Positions 38,207 through 48,436 of a stretch of DNA of 64,000 bases are shown here, piece after piece (positions within the stretch are counted from its first letter, which is position 1; each line of letters opens with the position of its first letter). Position numbers and translations under genes: made by a program. This DNA is from Rhizophlyctis rosea (lineage: Eukaryota > Chytridiomycota > Chytridiomycetes > Rhizophlyctidales > Rhizophlyctidaceae): contig JADGJC010000181.1 in the NCBI GenBank assembly GCA_027596075.1, positions 1-64,000 on the forward strand, written 5' to 3'. Under the pieces are notes generated by a model. That model had not been told where the DNA came from, ran no database searches, and worked only from the letters and a program-made list of their open reading frames with translations.

Positions 38207-40257
38207 ATGAGCACACGAGAGCAAGCGGGCGGATGGTTTCAACCAGGAAGAGGTTGGTCAGCCAGTCCTTGCCAACTCATACCGTTTAACTAAGCACGGC
38301 TTTTACACCAGACCCTGCAATGGCTGTACATCCACACAGGGTGGGAACTCATCCCCTTGCAAGCTTTCACCACGTTGATCCTCGACAGGTGTGACTACAC
38401 ATGCAGGGTTGCTGTCTGCACTGTTCGCCGATGGTTCTTACCTCCTCTGTAGCAACTCCACCCTTTTCAGATCCCACCGGCAAGCTTGCATGCCTATGGT
38501 CGATATACTGAGCAATATATGTCTCCATCATATCCTGGAACAGAACGACCCATAACGGTCACACATGTTCCTCCCCACCGGTCGCATCCATATCCTTCTT
38601 ATCCACATCCAGGCATAATTCACACGACATCATCACACTATGGGTTGAAATCCAAAGGAAACAATAAGCCACGGCGGCCACGATCCCGGCAATCGCCCCC
38701 TCTGCCACCTGACAGCGAACGTACGTCTTCAACAATGCCGTATTTGACTGAAGGATAGAAATAAGCTGATCAATAGCTCATAGCGGGACCTAGCTCCTCA
38801 CTACCACGGTGCGATAGCTCGCTGGGACTGCTCACTACAAAGTTCGTCGAGATTCTGAGGGATGCTGAAGGAGGCGTGTTGGATCTCAATGCTGCGGCTG
38901 CGCAATTGAACGTGCAGAAGCGCCGGATATATGACATCACGAACGTGTTGGAGGGAGTCGACCTCATCGAAAAGAGTGCGAAGAACTACGTCCGCTGGAA
39001 GTAAGTGGTTTGGATTGTCCAAGACAGGCGGCGACACGCCATTGTGCTGACAAAGTCCGACTCACAGAGGAAATGATTCTAATCAGTCGTCAAGCGCGGA
39101 TACGGCCGATGCAATAGCGGAAGCTGTCAGAGAGAATGAGGAATTGATGAAGCAGTTAACTGACATTCAGACTGAGAATGCAGGCTTGGACGCGAAATAC
39201 AGTCATTTGCTGTTCAGTGATCCCATCCGCAAGTGAGTTAGCCCGCCATTGTCTTACCTGACTAGGCAGAGCTGACCATAGAAAAATAGGCATGTGTACA
39301 TGAAGGAATCTGATATCCAGAATATCCCCGATCTCAAAGACAGCACACTGATTGCTGTGAAAGGAGCACCCGGAACACGCTTGAAAATTCTTGATTCTGA
39401 TCAGGTGTCGTCATTGATAAACATATTAGGCCATAGCATGTCGAAGGAAGCTGACGATGCTTTGTCTGACTCAGACCAAAGGTCGGTGGCAAGCCTTTTT
39501 GCAAAGTGATCATGGTCCCCTAGTTGTGGTGCCATTATCAGTGGACGGTGGACGACAGGCACTAGCACCTTCTGCCTCCTCTCGAGTAAGGCCAATACCT
39601 CATACCGTATCCTCAGCCCCGCCAATGCCACCAACAAATACTTCGCACCCAAATGTCCCGCCGGACATTCTTGGCATTGTGCCTCATCGCCCTTACCATC
39701 CATCATGGCCACAAGTTCCGAGCTACCCTCCCACTCCAGCACATCGCCTTCCACCACCTCAACATCCACCAACAACCTACCACCCTTCCTTCTTTCAACA
39801 CCCATCCTTGCAAACGCCACCAATGAGCCACCCACCGACACCCGTCGCACCACCCATGCGTCTGCCACCACACCATATCTCATACCCTCACCATATCTAT
39901 CCACGAACAACCATGGCCAACTTCGAGATGAACGGCGGGCGGTATCTGTACGTGCCGCCGCCCCCTCCGCGAACCGTACCGCCAAGTACCAGTGCCGCCC
40001 CCCTCCAACGGATGGAGCATGACCGACGAGACACGACGAATCGCGATGATGAACAGGGAGGAAAGGGCAATGTGGAGCCCTCTGAGGATGATGATGAGGA
40101 AGAGGATGGGATGAGTCGGAGTACGGATGGGACGGACACAGTGAGTTGCGTTGGTGCTGGGAGCCCCGGACACGAATGGACCATATTGACAACACCGATG
40201 ATGTAGGAACCGGACGTCACATCAAAGGCGTCCTCGACTCGACGCAGTGGCACGTAG
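38207..40257 (+). CDS. E2F: E2F-family transcription factor
   Basis: Exons: 38207-38252, 38312-38388, 38471-38720, 38784-39000, 39068-39232, 39290-39404, 39475-40140 and 40207-40257, giving 528 residues. E2F factors, normally paired with DP, drive G1/S genes. The winged helix (exon 3) is canonical: [14 protein letters not shown], then [20 protein letters not shown], then [15 protein letters not shown], with the RRIYD DNA contact. A Leu/Glu coiled segment (ENEELMKQL) and a marked-box-like region ([34 protein letters not shown]) follow. The rest is Pro/His-rich with an acidic patch ([12 protein letters not shown]). Exon 1 is inferred from the GTTGGT donor, the TAACTAAG branch and matching phase; an in-frame ATG at 38320 is the alternative. 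The last intron (40141-40206) is optional: read-through stops at 40206 and gives 533 residues. I see no clear Rb-pocket-binding motif. Confidence 0.92.
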
Positions 40258-40912
40258 GACGGTGCAGGTGATGACGGGTGGACATTGGTAGGATTGCATC
40301 AGGTGGATGAAGAGCATTTTGGTTGCGGGTAAGAGGTTACTGAAGACAGCACAGGATCTCCGCAAGACCGCCCCTATCGACAGTCCGACGGCGCCTGACA
40401 GCGCCCTGCGAATTGTGACCCGACAACCACCTGTTTCAACATTAACATTTGACATTCCCGTCATGTTGCGAGTGACATATTTTCTTTCTTCTGTTTTGTT
40501 TTGTGTTATAACGACGATTTGACATTTTTATCCGGACGTGGGGGCTGACAGTCCTGCACCGTCCGTATCTTTTACCCAACCAATGTTTTGTGCTTGTCTG
40601 GCATTGTGGTGTGCAACGACAATCACACACTCTTTCTTTACCTTCGCCATCACACATCAACAAGTTTCTTTGTTTTGCTCTTTGTAAGTTTCAGCAACCC
40701 ATCAGCGTCGTGCATTGGCACTCATCACAATTGAAACAACCCAGAGTCACCATACTCATTCACCAATACCCATCATCAAGACTGTTTACAAACAAGATGA
40801 AGGGAAGCACATTGGCGTCACAAAACACCTTTGAACATGATGCCCCAGCAGCCTCCCGCAGACTTCTTCCCGAGACATCAACCCACTCCATAGATACACC
40901 CCAGTCACATCC
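40258..40912. other. intergenic region between convergent E2F and MESH1
   Basis: 3' flanks of two convergent genes. A plus frame of 71 codons (40307-40522) has no ATG-linked context or homology and is probably 3' UTR. Confidence 0.55.
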
Positions 40913-41942
40913 TCAAGGCCCCTTAGCATATATATCCTCCAGTATTTGCTCCAGTCTGTGGTTGACACCTTTGCAGCCTGTGGTTTTTCAATGATAAGTG
41001 TTGTCAGAGGGAGTGCAGCTAACGGGATAACTTATGGCAAGGAGGGATCAATTTTACCATCCGTGACTTTCTTCGCCCATACAAAGTATTCCTGTACTCT
41101 TTCTTGCGTCCTAAATTGCGGGCACGTCAAGGGATTTTCGTGAGGATGGGTAAATGAGAGTCTGTGAATGGAAAAACTACGTACCATCCTTCTGGAGATT
41201 CTTTCTGGAGGTCACGGAGGTTGTAGATCTTCATGGTGGGTAGGGATTCAGTTCAAGATATGAAAGCTTTTGCGATGGTCTGAACACTGGGAGGTGGCGG
41301 GGTTTTGGCGCTGCCTTACCTTGTCGGCCATTTTGACGAGTTTGGCTGTATTTGATTTGTGTGGGGCGTTTTCTATTTGCAGTCTGTCCGGAAAAGTGGG
41401 GGAGGGGGGTCAATGTTTTTCTGTAAATGCATATGGGGGAGGTTATGTACTATGTTGCGAGAGACGAACCTTTTCCGCTCGGCTTTTGGTAGGGCTTTGT
41501 CGTCGGTGCATTCTTTGACTATGTGTGCTACTTCGGCCCCGAAGTGGGACTCTAACTCAGCTAGGGTGGTGTCTGTATCTTCAACTATGCGGTTGTTTGT
41601 TTAATTGAGTGAGCAACTTCCAGCGTACTCTGACCATAAGGTGAGGACGCGACTGCTCCTACACTTCCTACCAGTATCGTGCAAAACGGCTGCCTGCAAT
41701 GTTGCAAGGTCATCTACACCGCCTTCTGAGTATAAGATATGAGCTCTATATTTGATACTAGCGTCGTTAGTCGGTTGTTTGGCACTATGCAGGATGTTTA
41801 CTTTGTCGACTTACACGCCGACAGGATGATTTATGTACGGTGTCTTTGCGGCATTCTTCCGTCGTTGGTCGGTGTGTTTGAGGGCTGCGAAGTTTATTGT
41901 TGTGAGGAGGGTGCCGAGAGGGTTGATGGGTGGTATGGACAT
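40913..41942 (-). CDS. MESH1: MESH1-type HD-domain (p)ppGpp/NADPH hydrolase
   Basis: Seven exons: 41942-41815, 41745-41672, 41584-41470, 41383-41320, 41228-41185, 41110-41058 and 40977-40913, giving 180 residues, the same size as the animal protein. All introns are 69-91 nt, GT-AG and in phase. The family (HDDC3/MESH1) is the small stand-alone relative of bacterial SpoT; it removes the 3'-pyrophosphate of ppGpp and, in animals, dephosphorylates NADPH. Metal-site and family motifs are intact: KHTDQRR, TPYINHPVG, LHDTVEDTD (the H65-D66 pair), the TDDKALPKAERK loop, KLVKMADKIYNLRDL and the closing GVNHRLEQILEDIY. Full domain with no extension and no targeting peptide, so probably cytosolic. It converges with E2F. 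Confidence 0.94.
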
Positions 41943-43049
41943 TTTGGAGTTTGTTGGAGGAGGAGAGAATCTTAGATGGGTGCAGGGTTCTTATGTAGTG
42001 GTGGATGGATGACAATGTGCGGTGCGATGGGTGAAGAGTTTGGGAGTAAAGCAGCAGAAAAGCTGATGTGGCGATGCCAACTTGCCATCCCCAATTCAGC
42101 CCCAGATGATGATCCCGTCGGAGGGCTCGGAGCCCCACATTGCACCGCCACCAGCTGCTGCGCACATTGCCACCATCATGAAAATTCCAGCCCTTGGCAT
42201 TGCACCATAACATGCACAAAGAAGTCAGAAAAGAGATGGAGTATGGGGCATTGATCCAAATGGCTTACAACGTTTGCAATCAGGCGGATATAAAATCGGG
42301 TAACATCACCGCATTTGACAAACTCGCGGGTGCGCCGGTCGCATTTTGCCCTGTCGCAGTTCCTTATTCCCCAATCGTGACTTTCTTCATGAGCGCACAA
42401 TGAGCCAACCGAAAAGAGCGACTACTCAATCCGGAAGCAAATGAGGCCGTGCACTGCGATGAACGCGCATCAATCAACCCATGTTGACATCAATATGATT
42501 GGGAGAAAGCATTGTGCAAAACAAATGTTGTCTCTCCACCATGACACCACCGAAGTGTCGACATTCCTGGGCACATTGGCATTGTTCAGCTTTGCTTGAC
42601 TCAGAGGAGTCTTGCAAATGCCGCTTCCTAGTCATCCATCAAGTTCAGATGGACACGTACATAGATTCCATTTCGAGGGTGGACAAAACAGTTCAATCGC
42701 CATGGGTCGAAGCAATGACGTCGAGCACCACACATTTGTCATGGATCACCTGCATTTTCTGATTTGTGATTGCAGCTGGGTAGGTGAATCAAAGAAATTT
42801 GATACACTCACCTCAAATAACGTGAATATTGTTCGCTCGCCTGAGCTTGGGGCGATCACTTATCCAAACGGTGACCATTACCGTCAAGACCATGTGGTTC
42901 AAAGTATGAGACGTTGGGGGTTGTTGATACTTTTTGTCATCTGGAAGATGGAATGATTACAGTTTCATCATTGGAACATGGTGTTCGTGACTTCAAGCCG
43001 TGGAACCACCAAAGTAACACACTTTGCCGCCGTATACCTGGCGCCTTTG

Positions 43050-43140
43050 CTCACGCCAACAGGCTTTGAAATACAAAATTTCGGGCTTATCCACAACCCG
43101 CACTTTCGAACACTGCTCGACAGAGTACGGGAAAGTGAAT
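43050..43140 (+). repeat. diverged coding-like repeat, copy D1
   Basis: In one plus frame it reads FGLIHNPHFRTLLDRVRE. This parallels FGGYELNRHFKSLLECVR encoded about 1 kb downstream, and the DNA is similar through the same stretch. No ATG-to-stop gene contains it. Confidence 0.4.
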
Positions 43141-44077
43141 TCGCCGCGTCCTGCCCATGGATAATCTGACAAAGGTCGTTCTTTTTGCGCCACCAGGTGT
43201 GCGTCCATCATTGCAGGTGTGTGGGAAGCCAAACAACCACAAGTCCTTTCGTTGATCTGAGAATAAGCAGCCTCAGCCTCGATAAAGTGGATGGTCATGC
43301 AGGCAAGTTTGTGTCAGGTGGTTGAAAGGTTGCGGCGCTCGTTTGAATGAACTTGGGAACACTATCCAAAACTACCAATCATACAACTGTCAAATACCTT
43401 TGACACTCAGAAAAATTGTCCAGTGTCACGCATTGCCATGGGGACTTGATCGTGACCGTTTTGAAAAATCATTCCTTGTCATCCTTTTTCACTCACTCCT
43501 ACAGATCCCATTGATATTGACTCAAAGATACCTGAACAAAACATGCATCGACATGTGAGAATGGTAGCAACTGAGTCATTTGGTATTCCGGGCGGCGACA
43601 GAGGGGTTTGATGCAACCTGTTTTATCATAGGGGAGATGACCGTCTTCGTTCTTGCGCTCCAGCAAGTTTGCGATGGCCGAGAACGTCGATGGCATTGGA
43701 AGTTAGCTGAAATCAAGCCCGCTGGCACATATCAAGCGCTTTGCCTTCATCATCCTCATGGAAACCTCGGAGACCATTGCTTTGTTGGCTCACCCCCATT
43801 GTTTGCTGTTGCTCTTCACACTAGCACTAGATATTCTGCCATGAGGTTGGATGCATGCTGGGTCTGAAAGTGGTTCTGTAGCTATCCACATCTGTCAATA
43901 GGAATTGTTGAAGAGTAAGATCTGCTGCGATTTCCTCGCGGTTTTGCAAAAAAAAAAAAAAAAACCCCCAAGACAGCTGCACGAATACTCGATGACGACC
44001 AGTCAGAAATCAACGTTGAAAGTAGCAAAGACCAAGAGCAGCTGTTCTTTCGTGCTTGAAGCAACGTTCGTACCTAC

Positions 44078-44160
44078 CACCAATGATTCGAAAGCATGCC
44101 AGTTTCGGCGGCTACGAACTCAACCGTCACTTCAAGTCGCTTCTGGAATGTGTTCGATCC
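44078..44160 (+). repeat. diverged coding-like repeat, copy D2
   Basis: Counterpart of D1: FGGYELNRHFKSLLECVR in one plus frame, shared words TTTCGG, CAACC and CACTT(C), and a similar spacing to an upstream CTACCAC/CGCCAAC block. Probably a decayed protein-coding repeat. Confidence 0.4.
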
Positions 44161-45010
44161 ACCTGCTGCAGTGCGCACATTTATGAATGGTGCCTGTTGC
44201 AAAAAGCTTTGAAAGTCGCCGACGGGGTTCCGAGGCGAATGCCATGACCACGGTGATCGCGGCACCTCATGAAAGCATCTGACACCTTCATTTTCACCAA
44301 GCGTGCGCGCGAACCGCTTCGAGAAGCCCACACCCGTTCCACCGTGGAAAAGCTGAAGCCGTCTGAAGCCACGGGCAATGGGTGCCACGAATCTCAACAA
44401 AGATATATATTTGCAACTGATCCATTACAGAATCTCTGTCATTCTCGCCTCGGTGAAGCAGACTTTTTCACGGCACGCATCAACCAACTGTCTTCTGCTT
44501 ACTTCAGACTGTCGAACAGTAGTGGGATGATGTTCTACCGAGAGTGTTGATCAAACGACCTTGGCATTCTCAGCACGTCGACCGTACGAATTGGCCCGAA
44601 GGGTATTTGCTTCATTGCAAGACTCCTCATCATTCTGGACTCCGCTCAGTTTGTCACAAGTTCACAAGGATAAGGGCGCATTTGCGTGATTGGGTCATAG
44701 TCTTCCCATTTCACAAAGGAGTCGGCATGAACGACGCCACTGGCTCCAAATCCCTAATGTCCGGCTGAGTGTTCTTCTTTTGTTGCTTGGTTGCACACTT
44801 ATGGAACGTGGAAAGGCGTCGATTGTTCGCAATCGAAAAAGGAGTATGCACCAATACGAGACGGGTCACTTTTATTTGACTTTACCAATTGCGCATCCCT
44901 CTGCATGCCACAAATCCAACTGTGAGACATATGATGGAAAACGGAACAATTCACCATTCAGTGTACATGATGACACCCGGTACACATGGACATGAGTTGC
45001 ATCGACCGTT

Positions 45011-46895
45011 TCATGCACCTCTGGCCTGAGCTTCATGCCAAGCCTCCTTACTTCTCCTAATACTCCTCGCCTGCGTCCACACAAACCCAACCACAACAGC
45101 CCCAATCCCCAACCCCACCCCCAACAGCATAAAATTCACCGGCACCGGATCCCCCCCAAAAGTCCTCTGAAACAAAAAATCCAACCCACTCTGCGCAAAA
45201 TTCAAAATCCCCGACAAACAGATAATCGTGCCATACACCGTTCCAAACGTCGTGAATCCAAACACTTTAGCAGCATAATCCGACACGGCGGTGTAGTAGA
45301 ATGGGCGGTAGAGGACGAAGAGAGTAATGCCGATGTAAGCGGCCCAGAGCTCTGGGATGATGCCGAGGGCGCCGATGAGGGTTGCGGTTGTGACGAGGGC
45401 GGTTAGGACTGTTACGGTGCTGGTGTGGTCGAGGATTAGGCCGATGAAGGGGATTGAGAATATGCCGCCGAGGGGGAGGGCGAGATCGAAGAAGGTATTT
45501 ATTTGGGCGGCTTTTTGGGGGGAGTGGAGGATGAATTCGTATTGGGGGCGGATGGTGGCGACGAAAAAGTTTATGCGGAGCATTTGGATGACTGCAAAAA
45601 AAATAAGGTGTCAGAGTTCGATGGCGAAAGATCCCAAACCACAGGGTCGTACCAGTGAACAGACAAATGAGGGTGAACCAAGGTGATTTGATCTGATCCC
45701 ATGCGGTATGTTGGTGCATGACGCCCCATACACCAGATATCTCGTTCTTCTTTTCCTCCTTCTTGGCTTGTTTCTCGACAACGTCTACACCAAGCGTCGA
45801 GACCACAGATGCACGACGTTGCCCGACCAACAGAGCTGTCTCCTCATCCACCACTGACTTATTGGCTTCCTCTATGAGTTCCCCTACTGTCTTATAGGAC
45901 TGTGCTGGCAGAAAAAATAGCTGAAGAAGAAGAATCAGCACGGGCACGACAAGATATGAAAGGAAGAAGTTCTTTAGGGTGAAGGAACCACCAGTAGATT
46001 CGTAGTGGACGCGGTATATAAGGAACAAGGCACTGGATGCATCAAATGCGCCCGTCAAGAGGGCCAAGACCAGCCCGGAATGGCGCGGAAAGGCATTTGA
46101 CAATTGGAATGAAGAAATGAACGTGAACGGTCCTCCAAGTGCCAGGAAAACATAACCAAACAGGAGCGCATCGAATGTCACCTCCTTCTGGTACGCCATA
46201 AGCAACGCTCCGACCGTCAGAAGCACACTGCCTATAACCCCGCAAACGCGTGGGCCATAGCGATCAAGGATGGCGCCGACTGGCAATGCGGCAACGTTGG
46301 TGGCAACCGCGGCGGTGGTGAACATGAGATTTAGACGGAGTTCAACGCATGTTTCGAAGTCGATGCCACTGGGTCGTGATGTTGAGCAATCTTGACGGTA
46401 GGCGCCTTCGTGTTTTAGGACTGGTTTGATGGCGGCGTATCCGAAGATGATGCCGGCTGCGACGAGGCAATATAGGACTGCGGCGATGACTTGTACTGAG
46501 CGGATAAATGTGGCATTGGTGAGTCTTGGTGTGGCATGTATAGTCCTCAATGTTGTGCAAAAAAGAATGCTGAATTCGAGAAAGAAACGCCGCCAGATAT
46601 ACTCACAAATGCGCTTCCATTTCGGCACTTCGAAGGCATTCAGTGCAGGTAGTTTCTCAGCTGGGGAAGACGATGACGGCTGGGAGGGCGGTATGGGATT
46701 GAAACTGAGTCGCCGGGATTGGACAACGACGGGGGGTTGCTCAGTCTCCGGGATGGGGTTAAAGCTCAATCGTTGAGACCGCACGGAAGGATCATACGAT
46801 CTTGATAAAGGCGAAATGCGCGGCGAAATGCGCTCATGCGGGCTATTTGGGACGAAGAAGTGTCTTTCTAGCGACGATATACGAGGTAAAGACAT
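45011..46895 (-). CDS. major facilitator superfamily transporter, Fmp42/SLC43 type
   Basis: Three exons: 46895-46607, 46495-45653 and 45591-45011, giving 570 residues with consistent phase. The N-terminal 95 residues are cytosolic and Ser/Pro-rich, with an internal repeat (RLSFNPIP occurs twice). About 12 membrane helices follow in two sets. The first set contains the MFS loop 2-3 signature as GAILDRYGPRVCGVIGS. A central loop of about 80 charged residues (EEANKSVVDEETALL to KKEEKKNE) separates the halves. The C-half begins LRINFFVATIRPQYEFI, typical of fungal Fmp42-like proteins and of animal SLC43 amino-acid facilitators (LAT3/LAT4). Substrate is not predictable; large neutral amino acids by analogy with SLC43. 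Membrane location is plasma membrane or vacuole. Confidence 0.9.
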
Positions 46896-47227
46896 GACGA
46901 ACGACTAGTAGCGCTATGGTGTCTTGCCAAGTGGAAGAGTGAAGTATGGACCGTGTTAACGGAAGGACCACTTTCGAGTCTTTTATGGGTCAGGGTTCAA
47001 CCTGGAACCATAATCATAGGTGGCTTTGACGCGTCAAGTGCCTTCAACGCCAACCAACTGGGTATGACAAGATATGATGTCTTTGATAAGCATGACGAAT
47101 CCATCTGTCAGAACCCCCGCTCTCTCTCCTCCCATAGGGTGTACATGGTGAGCAGTGTCGCAGCAGCCATGAATGTTGACTTTTCTTTAGGCGAGCACAG
47201 TAGAAGAAGTGCATACACGCCCGCAGG
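46896..47227. promoter_or_regulatory. divergent 5' region of the transporter and the small secreted protein
   Basis: 332 bp between two start codons on opposite strands. No clear TATA box and no coding content recognised. Confidence 0.4.
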
Positions 47228-47507
47228 ATGGCAAAACTGGTGAAAAGCACAATCGCAATTACGTTGGTGGCGGTTGCTGACGTAAGCGCCCGCGGTCTCC
47301 ACTTTGAGGGTCCTTGAGTCCTTCCAGAACACCCAATCCACTGTCGTTCCAACTACCACCACCACCCAGGTCTGCGTCCCGCCGCCCGCTACGTACACTA
47401 CTGCCAATTGCTCGGACAAGTGCTTTGCGCAATGCCAGTCTGCCCGCAATATGGCGTACCCGAACATTGACCTGTGCCATGGGAGGTGTATAGTTTACTG
47501 CAAGTGA
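47228..47507 (+). CDS. small secreted cysteine-rich protein
   Basis: Two exons: 47228-47281 and 47328-47507, giving 77 residues. The intron is 46 nt (GTAAGC donor, TCCTTCCAG acceptor, phase 0). Without splicing the ATG frame stops after 29 codons. Exon 1 encodes MAKLVKSTIAITLVAVAD, a compact signal peptide with an A-V-A cleavage site. Exon 2 starts with a Thr-rich stretch (STVVPTTTTTQVCVPPP) and ends in a Cys cluster: ANCSDKCFAQCQSARN, then DLCHGRCIVYCK. There are seven cysteines in all, spaced CxxxC-xxx-C, then C-xxx-C-xxx-C. No family is recognised. Size, secretion signal and cysteine content are those of fungal effector-like or antimicrobial-type peptides, but that is only a class resemblance. 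The splice model rests on sequence alone. Confidence 0.6.
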
Positions 47508-48230
47508 ACAGGCGATTCATTGTTTAGGCCAGTGTCACATTGTGCACGTGCCGTTTGACCTGGGAAGCCGGTTTAAACGTAGTTATTGTGACTCCAGTTC
47601 TGCAGTGAATAAAAAAAGAGCCTTCGTATTGGCGCTATTGAGCGTCAAGGGCTGGTCCTCACGCATCGTACGCGGACTACGATTTCATCCCTGCATGATT
47701 TGCTCATCTTGAAATATGACGGATAGTTGCTGATCAAAATTAAATAAGATCAAGTCAACTCAGCAAGCCATGAACCCAGGTTGTTTGACCCCTAAAGTGA
47801 TGGACTCACATGATCTATATTGTCCGTTTCAAGGGGGCGCAAAGAGTGCAACGGTCAAGCGTATGTTACGGCACTGGCGTCAAAGGTGTCAAAGCAGAAC
47901 TTTTGAGGACTTTGATTGTTACGTGACCCTTTTGAATTTTTCTTTTTGCCGGGCTCTTGTGCTGGCGGATCTTTGTCGTTGAATCCCGCGCACCTTCCAA
48001 ATGTGATTATATTAGCAATCTGCCAGTTGCACTTCGACTTTGGTCAGCAATGATGACTTCGATCTTTCATTTTACCAGGTTGTTGGGTTTTGCCAGGCTA
48101 TGCATTTTGATTACTTTGATTGAACACGTATGGTCCCAGTTCCATTGGTAGGCCGATGTGAGGCATGTATCCCGCAGGCAAACACGTTTGTCCTTTCCAT
48201 CATTCAAGGAGTTACAAAGTTATTGTTAGT

Positions 48231-48332
48231 TATTCGCAAGGAATTCCTGGCGTGGCTTTTGTGGTACAGCGACTGTAATATGAAATCAAGCCACGCCAAT
48301 ATCTGCGCCCCGCCAGGAATTCCTTGCGAATA
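48231..48332. repeat. perfect 22-bp inverted repeat with a nested 10-bp inverted repeat
   Basis: TATTCGCAAGGAATTCCTGG plus CG (48231-48252) recurs as its exact complement at 48311-48332. Inside, GGCGTGGCTT (48249-48258) pairs with AAGCCACGCC (48288-48297). The whole 102 bases could fold into a long hairpin with one internal loop. It contains no gene; a foldback element, a miniature transposon end pair or an extruding cruciform are possible. Confidence 0.8.
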
Positions 48333-48421
48333 CTGCATGGCTTCTGAGATAGGATGGGCGGCCATTCCGCAGCATGTGGTGTCTGAAAATGGGTGAACAC
48401 TACGCGATGCGAGGTTTGCAG

Positions 48422-48436
48422 TAACCCTAACCCTAA
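48422..48436. repeat. short interstitial telomere-like tract
   Basis: TAACCCTAACCCTAA, that is two and a half CCCTAA units, the complement of the common fungal/animal telomere repeat TTAGGG. It is too short to be a telomere. It lies 90 bp from the inverted repeat. Confidence 0.6.

Larger units (their letters stand above)
41943..45010. other. 3.1-kb gene-poor region with diverged coding-like repeats
   Basis: No intact gene. The first 150 bases are the MESH1 5' flank. A run of 17 A followed by 5 C lies at 43948-43969. Segments at 43050-43140 and 44078-44160 resemble each other in DNA and in one reading frame (separate entries). Confidence 0.5.

Noticed and set aside
39401..40195. 264-codon antisense frame over E2F
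   Set aside because: It is the reverse complement of the Pro/His-rich E2F exon, whose codon pattern avoids stops on the other strand.
43948..43964. Run of 17 A as a retroposed poly(A) tail
   Set aside because: No processed gene copy precedes it and no target duplication is visible; simple homopolymer.
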